Source: Ferrovum sp. JA12 (GTDB lineage Bacteria; Pseudomonadota; Gammaproteobacteria; Burkholderiales; Ferrovaceae). From it: a DNA stretch of 64,000 bases. The stretch is from NCBI RefSeq assembly GCF_001431705.1, contig NZ_LJWX01000001.1:496001-560000 (forward strand). Reading direction: 5' to 3'. The translations under genes were made by a program, and so were the position numbers. Below, piece by piece: positions 29,832 through 42,524 of the stretch. The notes under the pieces were generated by a model. It was not told the origin of the DNA, ran no database searches, and saw only the letters and a list, made by a program, of their open reading frames with translations. Position 1 is the stretch's first letter, and every line of letters begins with the position of its first letter.

Positions 29832-30836
29832 TTATACAATTCCTGCACGTAACAGATCATGCATATTAAATGCACCTATGAGCACTCCGTGTTCGTTCAA
29901 CACACAAATCCCAAATATTTTTTTACTTTGCATAAGTTCTGCCGCATCAACGGCTAAGGATCCAGATACAACAGAAATAGGATTACCGGTCATTACTTCT
30001 CCAATCGTCATTTGGTTTAACCCGGCTGGATACTTTTCAATCGTCCTTCTGAGATCTCCATCTGTGAAAATACCTAGAAGCCTGTTATTTTCATCGACGA
30101 TGGCAGTTAAACCTAGGGCTTTTTCAGACATGATCTTAAGGGCCTGAATGAGATTATCACCAATATGGTTAACGGGTAATAAATCACCTGAATGCATAAT
30201 TTCGTTAACAGATAGCAATAGCCGTTTTCCGAGAGAGCCTCCAGGGTGAGTTCTAGCAAAGTCATCTGCTGTAAAACCCTTAGATTTCAACAAGGTCACG
30301 GTGAGAGCGTCACCAAGAGCTAAAACGGCGGTGGTACTGGTAGTGGGAGCTAGGTTATGTGGACAAGCTTCTCTTTCTACTCCAGCATTGATATGTACAT
30401 CTGCGATAAGCGCTAATCTGGAGGTGTCGCTACCAGTTATACTAATCACTTTTGTCCCACGTCTTCTTAGTAAAGGAACAATGGCCAGTAATTCATCACT
30501 TTCCCCAGAATTAGATAGAGCGATAAGCACATCATTTGGTAAGATCATTCCTAGGTCACCGTGACTTGCTTCGGCAGGATGCATGAAAAAGGATGGTGTG
30601 CCGGTACTCGCTAAGGAAGAGGAGATTTTTTTCCCTATATGCCCAGACTTACCCATGCCGCTGACTACTACTCGACCTTGGCAATTTATTAATAAATGGT
30701 GTGCCCTTACAAAATCCTTGTTTAGACGTGATCCAAGAGCTTGAAGGGCGTCTGCTTCAATTTGCAGTACCCACTTGGCCTGCTCAAGAATTTCTTGATC
30801 GGTAAATAAATGTGTATTCATAAAATGATTTATCAT
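29832..30836 (-). CDS. kdsD: Arabinose-5-phosphate isomerase
   Basis: A 334-residue enzyme interconverting ribulose-5-P and arabinose-5-P, the first step to Kdo. It has an N-terminal SIS domain (GMGKSGHIGKKISSSLASTGTPS) and two C-terminal CBS domains (about 210-330). It may start at 30821 (MNTHLF). Divergent from the Kef-type antiporter with only 26 bases between them. Confidence 0.95.
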   Translation of the reverse strand: MINHFMNTHLFTDQEILEQAKWVLQIEADALQALGSRLNKDFVRAHHLLINCQGRVVVSGMGKSGHIGKKISSSLASTGTPSFFMHPAEASHGDLGMILPNDVLIALSNSGESDELLAIVPLLRRRGTKVISITGSDTSRLALIADVHINAGVEREACPHNLAPTTSTTAVLALGDALTVTLLKSKGFTADDFARTHPGGSLGKRLLLSVNEIMHSGDLLPVNHIGDNLIQALKIMSEKALGLTAIVDENNRLLGIFTDGDLRRTIEKYPAGLNQMTIGEVMTGNPISVVSGSLAVDAAELMQSKKIFGICVLNEHGVLIGAFNMHDLLRAGIV

Positions 30837-30862
30837 AAATTACAATTATACTTGAGGCGTGT

Positions 30863-32836
30863 ATGGATGCGCTCAATCTAACATTAATTCTTTTAATATC
30901 TGCCATCCTAGCTGTTTCTTTATGTAAACGTCTAGGATTGCCTCCTGTATTTGGCTATCTCTTGGCAGGGATTATTATTGGTCCTAACGCCACAGGCTTA
31001 GTACCTCAGGAAGAGACAACGGTTCAGTTAGCCAATTTTGGCATTGTCTTTTTGATGTTTACGGTGGGACTAGAATTTAGTCTGGGTCAGTTGGCCGCCA
31101 TGAAAAAAACAGTATTTGGTCTTGGTAGCGTTCAGTTAGCGTCCTCATTTCTTGTTTTTTTTGCTCTTGGCTACTTCCTAGCCTTATCTTGGCAAGCAAA
31201 TTTAATTTTATCCGGAGCATTATCACTGTCGTCTACGGCAATCATGGCTCGGTTACTTACAGAGCGTTTAGAAATGAAATCTATCCACGGACAGCGGATA
31301 ATGGGTATTCTGCTATTTCAAGACTTAGCAGTGGTTCCTTTTTTGATTTTAATTTCCTCATTGTCTGTTCCACATAATTATTTATTAAAGATTCTAGGTT
31401 TTGCCTTAATAAAAGCGCTACTGATATTAATTTTGTTGCTTGGAATCGGAAAAAAAATCCTTGATAAATTATTTTTTTGGGTAGCAAAACAAAAATCCTC
31501 CGAGGTTTTTTTACTCAATATACTGCTGGTTACCTTAGGCATGTCTTTTATCACCGAGAAAGCTGGACTATCTCTTGCTTTGGGTGCTTTTATGTCTGGA
31601 ATATTAATTTCTGAAACGGATTATCGCTATCAAGTTGAAGACTATATCAAACCCTTTAGAGACGTTCTATTGGGATTGTTTTTTATTACTATTGGAGCTT
31701 TATTAAATTTACATATAGTTATAGATAACGTTTTATGGGTAATGGCCGGCGTCATGATTATCTTAATCGTTAAATTGGTAGTCGCTTATGTTTCAAGTAG
31801 GATTTGGAGGAATATTGATTCTGTATCGCTGCGCATCGCTCTAGCAATTTCCCCCGCCGGTGAGTTTGGTTTTGTGTTACTTGCCCAATCGGTGAGTTTT
31901 GATTTTATTGGGCATCAGATTCTACAAATCGTCCTAGCGTCAATGTTGGTTTCTATGATGGTATCCCCCTTACTTATTCAAATGAGTGATCGGATAGTCT
32001 TATATTGTTGTGAGAGTGAATGGTCTATGCGCGCAGTAGCACTACACCAGTTGGCAGCGAAAACTTATAGTACCAAAGACCATATTATAGTATGTGGTTA
32101 TGGTCGTAGCGGTCAAAACCTTACCCGTTTTTTGGAACAAGAATCATTAATGGTAATTGCCTTAGATAAAGACACGCAACGCGTTCGTGCTGCCGCTGTT
32201 GCTGGAGAATCGGTGGTATACGGTGATGCCAGTCGTCGTGAGGTACTTATCGCTGCAGGTATTCACCGCGCTTCGGCAGTGATTGTTACTTTTGCGGACA
32301 CTGCTACGTCCTTAGCAATAATTAATCATGTTAGAGAATTGGAACCTGGAATACCGGTTATTGTAAGAACCTATGATGACACGGATCTTGATAAACTTAA
32401 ACATGCAGGAGCAGCTGAAGTGGTCCCTGAAATTCTGGAGGGTTCATTAATGCTGGCCTCCCATGCCATGCTTGAGCTCGGTATTCCCTTATCAAAAGTA
32501 CTCAAAAGAATCAGGCAGGTGCGTGCGGAAAGATATCATCTCATGCGTGGTTTTTTTAGAGGTGTCAGTGACGAGAATGTGGAAGTGGATGAAGGGTGCC
32601 AGCCTAGATTAATATCAGTTTTAATAATGGATGATGCCTATGCTAAAGGTAAAAAAATAAAAGATTTGCTTGAGGGGTGTCAGGGTACTGAAATTACCAC
32701 CATTAGAAGGCATGGCGTCCGCAACTTATTTCCAGAAGCTGATACTGAACTGATGGCGCAAGATATTATTGTTTTATTGGGATCAAGTGAGCGGTTAGCT
32801 CATGCAGAAAATTACCTACTACAGGGTGTCAAATGA
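30863..32836 (+). CDS. Kef-type potassium/proton antiporter
   Basis: A 657-residue CPA2 antiporter. Residues about 1-380 form the membrane exchanger with many hydrophobic helices. Residues about 400-520 are a RCK/TrkA-N domain with the nucleotide-binding CGYGRSGQNL. A C-terminal TrkA-C-like region follows. It resembles KefB/KefC and YbaL; the exact ion and ligand control cannot be settled from sequence. Confidence 0.88.
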   Translation: MDALNLTLILLISAILAVSLCKRLGLPPVFGYLLAGIIIGPNATGLVPQEETTVQLANFGIVFLMFTVGLEFSLGQLAAMKKTVFGLGSVQLASSFLVFFALGYFLALSWQANLILSGALSLSSTAIMARLLTERLEMKSIHGQRIMGILLFQDLAVVPFLILISSLSVPHNYLLKILGFALIKALLILILLLGIGKKILDKLFFWVAKQKSSEVFLLNILLVTLGMSFITEKAGLSLALGAFMSGILISETDYRYQVEDYIKPFRDVLLGLFFITIGALLNLHIVIDNVLWVMAGVMIILIVKLVVAYVSSRIWRNIDSVSLRIALAISPAGEFGFVLLAQSVSFDFIGHQILQIVLASMLVSMMVSPLLIQMSDRIVLYCCESEWSMRAVALHQLAAKTYSTKDHIIVCGYGRSGQNLTRFLEQESLMVIALDKDTQRVRAAAVAGESVVYGDASRREVLIAAGIHRASAVIVTFADTATSLAIINHVRELEPGIPVIVRTYDDTDLDKLKHAGAAEVVPEILEGSLMLASHAMLELGIPLSKVLKRIRQVRAERYHLMRGFFRGVSDENVEVDEGCQPRLISVLIMDDAYAKGKKIKDLLEGCQGTEITTIRRHGVRNLFPEADTELMAQDIIVLLGSSERLAHAENYLLQGVK

Positions 32837-32902
32837 TTTTATACGTAAACGTATTAACTGGTTTAAAATAATCACTTTTAATCCAAATGACTATCCAACA
32901 TA

Positions 32903-33703
32903 GTGACTAATTTAGTAGATATTACAGACCTGAATTTCGGATATAACTCGCGTTTAGTCCTTAAGGGGGTTAATTTGACAGTTCCGAAAGGAAGTTTGGT
33001 GGCGATCATGGGTTTAAGTGGTTGTGGTAAAACCACATTATTGCGTTTGATGGGTGGGCAATTAAGAGCTTCGGAAGGGAGTGTCACGGTAGCAAATGAG
33101 AAACTCAATAATTTAAGTCAGTCTGAGTTATATCGTTTTCGTCGAAAAATTGGAATGTTGTTTCAGTTTGGCGCACTATTCACTGATTTATCGGTATTTG
33201 ACAACGTAGCATTTCAAATGCGTGAACATACCAACTTATCAGAAGCATTGATTCAAGACTTAACCCTACTTAAATTAAATGCAGTGGGTTTAAGGGGAAT
33301 GTACCATATGATGCCCTCAGAGTTGTCTGGTGGCATGGCCAGACGGGTTGCTTTAGCTAGAGCTATTGCACTAGATCCGCAGCTAATGCTTTATGACGAA
33401 CCTTTTACTGGCCTTGATCCCATATCACTGGGAGTGATTGGCCAGTTAATTAGAAAACTAAACGATACGTTAGGCACCACCTCAGTATTAGTGACTCATG
33501 ATGTTCAAGAATCATTAAAAATTGTGGATTATATCTATTTTGTGTCCGATGGGGTGATTGTTGCACAGGGAACACCTGATGAAATAAGAGGGTCAAACTT
33601 ACCCTTTGTTCATCAATTTATTTGGGGAGAAATGGATGGACCTATGCCATTTCATTACCCAGCCCAAAGTTTGAGACACGATTTAGAACTAATGGATAAC
33701 TAA
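32903..33703 (+). CDS. mlaF: Phospholipid transport ATPase MlaF
   Basis: A 266-residue ABC ATPase of the Mla retrograde lipid-transport system, which keeps the outer membrane asymmetric. Walker A GLSGCGKTT, signature LSGGMARRVALARAI, and Walker B LMLYDEPFTGLDP. It uses a GTG start at 32903. First gene of mlaFEDCB. Confidence 0.94.
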   Translation: MTNLVDITDLNFGYNSRLVLKGVNLTVPKGSLVAIMGLSGCGKTTLLRLMGGQLRASEGSVTVANEKLNNLSQSELYRFRRKIGMLFQFGALFTDLSVFDNVAFQMREHTNLSEALIQDLTLLKLNAVGLRGMYHMMPSELSGGMARRVALARAIALDPQLMLYDEPFTGLDPISLGVIGQLIRKLNDTLGTTSVLVTHDVQESLKIVDYIYFVSDGVIVAQGTPDEIRGSNLPFVHQFIWGEMDGPMPFHYPAQSLRHDLELMDN

Positions 33704-33711
33704 GATCAATC

Positions 33712-34506
33712 ATGGTTAATTTAGTATCAGGAATTAAGGTGGTAGGTGATAGAACGCTCAAAATCATAGAGCGTATAGGTGCTGTTGCTGCCTTTCTATT
33801 TTCAATTTTGTTACATTCGAAAGTGAGCTTTAAGCGCTTTTCGCTGACAATCCGGGAAGTTTACTACGCTGGAGTGCAATCTTTAATTATTATTTTAGTA
33901 TCGGGGTTGTTTGTTGGTATGGTATTGGGGCTACAAGGCCATGAAACTTTGCAGCGTTACGGTTCTGAAGACAGTGTTGGTGTACTGGTTGCTCTGTCAT
34001 TGGTGAGAGAGCTCGGACCAGTGGTGTCCGCTCTGTTATTTGCCAGTCGAGCAGGGTCAGCTATTACTGCAGAAATTGGGCTAATGAAAGCAACTGAGCA
34101 ATTGTCGGCCATGGAAATGATGGCAGTAAATCCTATGTCTAGAGTTGTGGCTCCCCGGTTTTGGGGCGGAGTGATTTCATTACCCTTATTAGCCTTACTA
34201 TTTAGCGCTATGGGTATTATAGGTGGCTATTTGATTGCTGTCGTTTTAATAGGTGTTGACAGTGGTTCATTCTGGTCTCAGATGCAATCGGCAGTAGATT
34301 TTGAACATGACATTGTTAATGGGGTCATTAAGAGTGTTGTTTTTGGTGTTGCTATCTCTGCCATAGCAACTTTTGAAGGGTACGAAGCTCCTCCCACTGC
34401 GGAGGGGGTCTCTGGTGCCACCACCAGAACGGTTGTGAGCTCTTCTTTAGCGGTATTGGCGCTAGACCTGGTTCTTACTGCATTTATGTTGAAAGGATGG
34501 AATTAA
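33712..34506 (+). CDS. mlaE: Phospholipid transport permease MlaE
   Basis: A 264-residue MlaE-family permease with about five membrane helices and the characteristic ELGPVVSALLFASRAGSA segment and MEMMAVNPM coupling helix. It forms the membrane core of the MlaFEDB complex and is directly followed by mlaD. Confidence 0.95.
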   Translation: MVNLVSGIKVVGDRTLKIIERIGAVAAFLFSILLHSKVSFKRFSLTIREVYYAGVQSLIIILVSGLFVGMVLGLQGHETLQRYGSEDSVGVLVALSLVRELGPVVSALLFASRAGSAITAEIGLMKATEQLSAMEMMAVNPMSRVVAPRFWGGVISLPLLALLFSAMGIIGGYLIAVVLIGVDSGSFWSQMQSAVDFEHDIVNGVIKSVVFGVAISAIATFEGYEAPPTAEGVSGATTRTVVSSSLAVLALDLVLTAFMLKGWN

Positions 34507-34989
34507 ATGGAACGAAGTACACTCAATTTGTGGGTAGGTATTTTTGTATTATTGGGCTTTTTTTCTTTTTTAATGCTGGCTTTTAAGGTCGGCAATTTGA
34601 ATTTGAGCGGTAACAAAGATACCTATATAGTCATAGCGCACTTTGACAATATTGGTCAATTAAAGGAAAGAGCTCCCGTAAGAAGTGCTGGTGTATTGGT
34701 TGGACGGGTAAAAGCCATTCAATTTGATAGCAAACAATATAATGCTGAAGTTAAAATAGCCATTGATAGTCAATTTCATTTTCCTGTGGATACCTCTGCA
34801 TCTATCTTGACCTCTGGGATATTGGGTGAGCAATATGTCAGTCTTGATGCGGGTGGTGACGAGAAGTACCTAAAAAATGGTGATCAAATTAAGCTAGTCC
34901 AAGGAGCTGTTGTATTAGAAAAACTAATCGGACAATTCTTGTATAACAAAGCTCAGGATTCTTCTACAGACAAAGGAGCTGCTAAGTGA
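34507..34989 (+). CDS. mlaD: MCE-domain lipid-transport protein MlaD
   Basis: A 160-residue protein with one N-terminal membrane anchor (WVGIFVLLGFFSFLML) and an MCE domain (about 40-120, APVRSAGVLVGRVKAI). It forms the periplasmic hexameric ring that passes lipids between MlaC and MlaFE. It overlaps mlaC by 4 bases. Confidence 0.94.
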   Translation: MERSTLNLWVGIFVLLGFFSFLMLAFKVGNLNLSGNKDTYIVIAHFDNIGQLKERAPVRSAGVLVGRVKAIQFDSKQYNAEVKIAIDSQFHFPVDTSASILTSGILGEQYVSLDAGGDEKYLKNGDQIKLVQGAVVLEKLIGQFLYNKAQDSSTDKGAAK

Positions 34990-35609
34990 AATCAATAGTT
35001 AAATTATTGTCTCTGGCTTTGTTATTGTTAACGATAAACGTCTTTGCTCAATCAGATAATGTTAGTGCTGTAGACACAATAAAAAAGACAGCAGATGAGG
35101 TCATTGCAACACTTAAGGCTGATAAAGCCATACGTAACGGCGACCGTCAAAAAGCCTATGCTTTAATTAATGATAAAGTATTACCCCATTTTGATTTTGT
35201 TCGTATGACACGACTTGCTATGGGCAAAAACTGGCGAAAAGCAGATAGTACTCAACAGCAGAAATTAGTGGATAATTTCAGAAATTTACTAGTTAGAACG
35301 TATGCCTCCTCATTGAGTCAGTACAAAGATCAAGTGTTACAAATAAAGGGGTCTGAGGCGACGGGCGATGATGCGAATGCGGATATCATTGTGCACACGG
35401 TTGTGATCCCCTCTGGCGGAAATGAGATTCCTATCGATTACGCCATGGAAAAACAGGTTGACGGTTGGAAAGTATATGATATTCGCGTTGATGGAGTCAG
35501 TTTGGTGACCAACTATCGGGGTGAGTTTAACGAGCAAATCATTAAAAATGGTATTGATGGTTTGATAGGAGCATTGCAAGAAAAAAGTAAGTTAGCAGAA
35601 CGAAAATGA
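34986..35609 (+). CDS. mlaC: Periplasmic phospholipid-binding protein MlaC
   Basis: A 207-residue protein with a signal peptide (LLSLALLLLTINVFAQS) and the Tol_Tol_Ttg2/MlaC domain. It shuttles phospholipid from the outer-membrane MlaA to MlaD. GTG start at 34986, overlapping the mlaD stop. mlaA is not in the window. Confidence 0.93.
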   Translation: MKSIVKLLSLALLLLTINVFAQSDNVSAVDTIKKTADEVIATLKADKAIRNGDRQKAYALINDKVLPHFDFVRMTRLAMGKNWRKADSTQQQKLVDNFRNLLVRTYASSLSQYKDQVLQIKGSEATGDDANADIIVHTVVIPSGGNEIPIDYAMEKQVDGWKVYDIRVDGVSLVTNYRGEFNEQIIKNGIDGLIGALQEKSKLAERK

Positions 35610-35881
35610 TTCAATTAAACTTTCAAACTTTTAAACCTAAAGGTGCTATTGTAATTAATACGGTAAATAATATCGTTGGCGAAGGATCGTCTCTTGTTAG
35701 GCAAAATAACGTATTAATAGATTTCTCAGAAACCACTGAAATTGATTCCTCTGCTCTAGCTATGATTTTACAATGGAAAAGAGATGCCGAGGCTGCAAAA
35801 AAGCAGTTATCCTTCTCGCACATCCCTGCCAATCTAAGAACTCTTGCTGAGTTGTATGGTGTTGCTTTTTTGTTTAAATAA
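35606..35881 (+). CDS. mlaB: STAS-domain protein MlaB
   Basis: A 91-residue STAS-domain protein that binds MlaF and stabilises the transporter. The conserved LIDFSETTEIDSSALAMIL region contains the helix-capping SS pair. ATGA overlap with mlaC. Confidence 0.88.
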   Translation: MIQLNFQTFKPKGAIVINTVNNIVGEGSSLVRQNNVLIDFSETTEIDSSALAMILQWKRDAEAAKKQLSFSHIPANLRTLAELYGVAFLFK

Positions 35882-35897
35882 TTTACTTTGAGTCATT

Positions 35898-36635
35898 ATG
35901 ATTCCAGCCATTGAAATACAAGGCGCTGAAAAGCGCTTTGATCATTTATTAGCCTTAAACTCAGTTAATTTAACCATTGATCAAGGTGAGTTTTTTGCCC
36001 TTTTAGGCCCTAATGGAGCAGGAAAAACTACATTAATTAATTTGCTTTCTGGATTATCTCGGCCCTCTGCTGGTTTTTTGCGTGTTATGGGGCATGATGT
36101 GACACTGGATTATAAAGAAGCCAGAAGAAGTCTTGGGGTGGTGCCACAGGAACTGGTTTTTGATCCTTTTTTTTCGGTAAGAGAGACCTTAAGGATTCAG
36201 TCAGGTTACTTTGGTATAAAGAACAACGATGATTGGATTGACGAGATTTTAAGTAATTTGCAACTCAGTGACAAAGCAGAGAAGAATATGCGAACCTTGT
36301 CTGGAGGAATGAAAAGAAGGGTTCTTATAGCTCAAGCGTTAGTTCATCGTCCGCCGGTTATTGTCTTGGATGAACCCACTGCAGGAGTAGATGTTGAATT
36401 AAGGCAAACACTTTGGCATTTCATTAAAAGATTGAATCAAGACGGCCATACTATATTGTTGACCACCCACTATTTGGAGGAAGCTGAAGCTTTGTGCAAT
36501 AGAGTGGCTATTTTAAAAAAAGGAAATTTAATTAGATTGGATACAACAGAAAATTTGCTCAAAGAGGGCGGTAACGGATCTTTGGAGAAAGTGTTTGTAT
36601 CTATTATGCAGGAAGGGGGCGAGAGCTCATCATGA
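35898..36635 (+). CDS. ABC transporter ATPase (YadG-like)
   Basis: A 245-residue ATPase. Walker [10 protein letters not shown], signature LSGGMKRRVLIAQAL, and Walker B IVLDEPTAGVD. It pairs with the ABC-2 permease that follows with a 4-base overlap. The substrate is unknown; the position between mla and murA suggests an envelope-related role, but that is inference. Confidence 0.9.
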   Translation: MIPAIEIQGAEKRFDHLLALNSVNLTIDQGEFFALLGPNGAGKTTLINLLSGLSRPSAGFLRVMGHDVTLDYKEARRSLGVVPQELVFDPFFSVRETLRIQSGYFGIKNNDDWIDEILSNLQLSDKAEKNMRTLSGGMKRRVLIAQALVHRPPVIVLDEPTAGVDVELRQTLWHFIKRLNQDGHTILLTTHYLEEAEALCNRVAILKKGNLIRLDTTENLLKEGGNGSLEKVFVSIMQEGGESSS

Positions 36636-37387
36636 TAGGTTTCAAGACATTATTAATAAAAGAAGTGATGAGGTTTTGGAAAGTTTCTTTTCAAACCATC
36701 TTAGCGCCTCTCGTATCTACACTGCTATATTTAGTTATCTTTGCTCATGTCCTATCAACCCACAGCAATGTATATCCTGGAATTAGTTATGGTGTCTTTT
36801 TAATACCTGGGTTGATTATGATGTCAATGTTACAAAATGCGTTTGCAAACAGCTCTTCAAGCCTTATCCAATCTAAAGTGACGGGTAACTTAGTATTTAT
36901 ACTGCTAACTCCATTATCTGAGCTGGAGTTTTACTGGGCTTATGTGGTAGCTGCCATGGCGCGTGGCATGATTGTTGGGATAGTCGTTTTATGTACTTCC
37001 TTATTTTTCTTCCAACTTCCTTTTGCCAATCCGTTATGGATTATATTGTTTGCCTGTTTATCTTCCATTGTGGCTGCCACTCTTGGCATTATTGCAGGTA
37101 TTGCGGCAGAGAAATTTGATCAAATGGCCGCTTGGCAAAATTTTATAATCATTCCATTAACATTTTTATCAGGAGCCTTTTATTCTATTTCAAGCTTGTC
37201 TTCCCCATGGAATACAATTTCTCGTTTAAACCCTTTTTTATATATGATAGATGGGTTTCGTTATGGTTTTTTCAGTCAATCGGACGTCTCTCCATGGGCA
37301 TCGCTGGCGGTGGTTGGAGGGGTGGGCTTGATTTTGTTATGGATTACATTGGCCATCCTCAAAAGCGGTTGGCGTTTAAGAGGATAA
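36632..37387 (+). CDS. ABC-2 type permease (YadH-like)
   Basis: A 251-residue membrane protein with six hydrophobic segments and the ABC-2 signature region near LNPFLYMIDGFRYGFF. It forms an exporter with the ATPase encoded just upstream. The substrate is unknown. Confidence 0.9.
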   Translation: MIGFKTLLIKEVMRFWKVSFQTILAPLVSTLLYLVIFAHVLSTHSNVYPGISYGVFLIPGLIMMSMLQNAFANSSSSLIQSKVTGNLVFILLTPLSELEFYWAYVVAAMARGMIVGIVVLCTSLFFFQLPFANPLWIILFACLSSIVAATLGIIAGIAAEKFDQMAAWQNFIIIPLTFLSGAFYSISSLSSPWNTISRLNPFLYMIDGFRYGFFSQSDVSPWASLAVVGGVGLILLWITLAILKSGWRLRG

Positions 37388-37399
37388 ACAGGAGTATAA

Positions 37400-37642
37400 A
37401 TGGTTACGCCACAAGACATTAAAAGTTATATCGAGAAAGGGTTAAATTGCCAGTTAGTAGAAGTAGCAGGCGATGGGCATCATTTTGAAGCAATCATCGT
37501 GAGTACTGAGTTTGCTGGTAAATCAAAAATTGCTCAACATCAGTTAGTATATCAAGCCTTGGGCGATAGAATGCGCGCCGAAATACACGCACTTTCCATG
37601 AAAACCTTGACCCCAGAGCAATGGCAAGCAGGACTTAAATAA
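37400..37642 (+). CDS. ibaG: BolA family protein IbaG
   Basis: An 80-residue BolA-like protein with GDGHHFEAIIVSTEF and KTLTPEQW at the C-terminus. IbaG proteins pair with monothiol glutaredoxins and lie next to murA, as here (9 bases). Confidence 0.88.
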   Translation: MVTPQDIKSYIEKGLNCQLVEVAGDGHHFEAIIVSTEFAGKSKIAQHQLVYQALGDRMRAEIHALSMKTLTPEQWQAGLK

Positions 37643-39560
<1,918 letters not shown>

Positions 39561-39564
<4 letters not shown>

Positions 39565-40856
39565 TAATGCGAAAATTAAACTCAACAGACAAAGACTTTT
39601 TTGAAAAACTCAATCTATTAACTGCTTTTGAGGCAGCACAAGACGTGACTTTGGATCAAAGAGTGGCAGATATCGTTGAGCAAGTCAAAAAGCAAGGTGA
39701 TAAGGCGCTAGTTGCTTATACGAAACAGTTTGATCGACGGGACATTCAGTATGTGAATGAACTCAGCGTATCCTTAGACGATTGCAAAAAAGCCTTTGAT
39801 GCCTTACCTAAAGTACAAAAAGAAGCCCTTACAACGGCTTCCTCAAGGATTCAAAGCTTCCACGAAAGACAAAAGGCTGAAGGTTGGACCTATACTGAAA
39901 TGGATGGAACAGTCCTAGGGCAAAAAATCACTCCCTTGGATCGTGTTGGAATTTATGTTCCAGGGGGTAAAGCGGCGTATCCGTCCTCGGTATTGATGAA
40001 CGCTATTCCAGCTAAGGTGGCCGGAGTGGAGCAAATTATTATGGTGGTGCCAACCCCTGATGATGTTAAGAACCCATTGGTGTTGGCGGCGGCATTTGTG
40101 GCGGGAGTCGATCAAGTGTTTACGGTGGGTGGTGCGCAAGCGGTGGCGGCTCTGGCTTACGGAACTGCAACTATTCCTGCAGTGGATAAAATTGTTGGTC
40201 CTGGTAACGCTTATGTTGCCGCAGCAAAAAGGCGTGTGTTTGGAGTGGTAGGTATTGATATGGTAGCGGGCCCATCAGAAATTTTAGTGATTGCGGACGG
40301 TACCACGGATCCTAAATGGGTAGCTATGGATTTATTCTCTCAGGCTGAACATGATGAAATTGCCCAAGCAATTTTACTATGCCCAAATGCGGACTATTTA
40401 CAACAGGTTGAGGTGGCTATTCATCAATTGCTTGAGACTATGCCAAGACGCGATGTAATTAGTGCCTCCTTAGCATCCCGCGGGGCTATGATTTTAGTAG
40501 GAAGCTTAGATGAGGCTTGCGACATTTCAAATCATATTGCGCCAGAGCATCTTGAGTTATCGGTGGCAAGACCTGAAGATTTGCTGAATAAAATTAAACA
40601 TGCAGGAGCCATTTTTATGGGGAAGTTTAGCTCAGAGTCCCTCGGGGATTATTGTGCTGGGCCTAATCATGTTTTACCAACGGGTCGCACTGCACGTTTT
40701 GCTTCCCCTCTTGGCGTGTACGATTTTCAAAAGCGATCAAGTATCATACAAGTTTCGCAACAGGGTGCGCAGCATTTGGGCGCAGTAGCTTCAGAGCTCG
40801 CCCGCGGAGAAGGGTTGGTTGCCCATGCGTGTTCAGCAGAGTTTCGGTTAGAATGA
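39561..40856 (+). CDS. hisD: Histidinol dehydrogenase
   Basis: A 431-residue zinc enzyme performing the last two oxidations to histidine. The signature region [11 protein letters not shown] and the catalytic IAPEHLEL are present. It starts with ATGATAATG overlapping the hisG stop; the internal ATG at 39567 is an alternative. Confidence 0.96.
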
Positions 40857-41914
40857 TAATGGACTATATTCGCCCTGAAATTCGCGCTTTAAGTGCGTAT
40901 CACGTACCCAGTTCTGAGGGCTTGATCAAGCTCGATGCCATGGAGAATCCTTATCCTTTACCTACGCCATTACAAGAAATACTAACTAGTAGTTTGCGAT
41001 CTTTATCATTAAATCGTTACCCTGATCCGAATGCAACACTGCTGAAGGATGAGATAAAAAGAGTATTTTCAATTCATCCTGATGCAGCAATTGTTTTAGG
41101 AAACGGATCAGATGAAATTATACAAATGATCGCTTTAGCAATAGCAAAGCCCAATGCTGTGGTGTTAGGCGTCGACCCTTCGTTTGTCATGTTTAAAATG
41201 ATTGCAACCTTTGTTGGGATGAATTATGTAGGGGTGCCACTTAATCATGATTTTGCCTTAGATAAGAACGAAATTTTATCAGCTATTAATAGGCATCAAC
41301 CGGAGGTTATTTTTTTAGCGTACCCGAACAACCCAACGGGTAACTGCTTTGATGAAGAGACACTAATGGCTGTATTGGAGACGAGTAAAAAGCTTGTAGT
41401 AATCGATGAAGCTTATTTTCCTTTTACAGATCATACGATGCTCTCCCGACTAATGCAGTTTCCTAATCTTGTGATTATGCGCACCTTGTCAAAGCTGGGT
41501 CTAGCTGGGGTGAGGTTGGGTTTCTTAGTGGGTCCACCTGACGTGGTTAATCAAATTAATAAGGTTCGTTTACCCTACAACATTTCAGTGTTGGATCAAG
41601 AGGCTGCTTTGGTGTTACTTAAACATTATGATCTTTTTCAAACGCAAACCAACTCTATCAGGGTAGAGCGTATCCGCTTGATCCAAGAAATTTCTGAGTT
41701 AAATCAAGTTCAGCTTTTCCCCAGTGAAGCTAACTTTTTGTTATTAAAAATAGACCATGCACAAGACGTATTTAAACGAATTCTTGAACGTGGTATATTA
41801 ATTAAAAACTTAACTAATGCACATATTAGTTTAAAAGATTGTTTGCGAGTTACGGTTGGCTCGCAGCAAGAAAATACTCTTTTTTTAAATGCACTCAAAT
41901 TAGCATTGAATTAA
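40853..41914 (+). CDS. hisC: Histidinol-phosphate aminotransferase
   Basis: About 353 residues, a PLP fold type I aminotransferase. It has [18 protein letters not shown] and the PLP-lysine region [17 protein letters not shown] 40853 gives an ATGA overlap with hisD and is preferred over the frame opening at 40829; ATG 40859 is also possible. Confidence 0.94.
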   Translation: MIMDYIRPEIRALSAYHVPSSEGLIKLDAMENPYPLPTPLQEILTSSLRSLSLNRYPDPNATLLKDEIKRVFSIHPDAAIVLGNGSDEIIQMIALAIAKPNAVVLGVDPSFVMFKMIATFVGMNYVGVPLNHDFALDKNEILSAINRHQPEVIFLAYPNNPTGNCFDEETLMAVLETSKKLVVIDEAYFPFTDHTMLSRLMQFPNLVIMRTLSKLGLAGVRLGFLVGPPDVVNQINKVRLPYNISVLDQEAALVLLKHYDLFQTQTNSIRVERIRLIQEISELNQVQLFPSEANFLLLKIDHAQDVFKRILERGILIKNLTNAHISLKDCLRVTVGSQQENTLFLNALKLALN

Positions 41915-41917
41915 ACC

Positions 41918-42505
41918 ATGAGAACGGCTGAAATCAAACGTAATACCTTGGAAACAAAAGTAAGTGTTGAGATTAATCTTGATGGACAAGGTTTATCCTC
42001 ACTTAACACAGGGATGGCATTTCTTGACCATATGCTAGACCAAGTCGCTCGTCATGGATTAATTGATCTTTCTGTTCAATGCCAGGGAGACCTTCATATT
42101 GATGCGCATCATAGCGTAGAAGATATTGGGATTACCCTAGGCCAAGCTTTTGCTATCGCCGTAGGCAGTAAACAAGGGTTAAAACGCTATGGTTTATCCA
42201 TGGTTCCGTTAGATGAGTCTTTATCAAGAGTGGTAGTAGATTTATCCGGGAGACCTGGTTTATTTTTTGATGTGCCTTTTTCTCGGGCGCGGATTGGCGA
42301 TTTTGATGTAGATTTATTCTTTGAGTTCTTTCAAGGATTTGTGAATCACGCACAAGTGACGCTCCACATAGATAATTTAAAGGGACGAAATGCACATCAT
42401 CAAGCTGAGACGGTATTTAAGGCGTTTGGTCGCGCTCTTCGTATGGCCACTGAGCATGATCCAAGAATAGCTGGTGTTATTCCATCTACTAAAGGAGCTC
42501 TTTAA
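41918..42505 (+). CDS. hisB: Imidazoleglycerol-phosphate dehydratase
   Basis: A 195-residue manganese enzyme. The metal-binding repeats are [11 protein letters not shown] with [11 protein letters not shown] and the C-terminal [14 protein letters not shown]. It is the stand-alone form, without a phosphatase domain fused, so histidinol-phosphatase must come from elsewhere. Confidence 0.95.
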   Translation: MRTAEIKRNTLETKVSVEINLDGQGLSSLNTGMAFLDHMLDQVARHGLIDLSVQCQGDLHIDAHHSVEDIGITLGQAFAIAVGSKQGLKRYGLSMVPLDESLSRVVVDLSGRPGLFFDVPFSRARIGDFDVDLFFEFFQGFVNHAQVTLHIDNLKGRNAHHQAETVFKAFGRALRMATEHDPRIAGVIPSTKGAL

Positions 42506-42524
42506 CAAGAGTTGATAGTGAATT

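Noticed and set aside
32837-32902. ATACGT-AA-ACGTAT hairpin after the Kef-type gene as a terminator
   Set aside because: The stem is short and AT-rich with no T-run, so it is not a convincing terminator.
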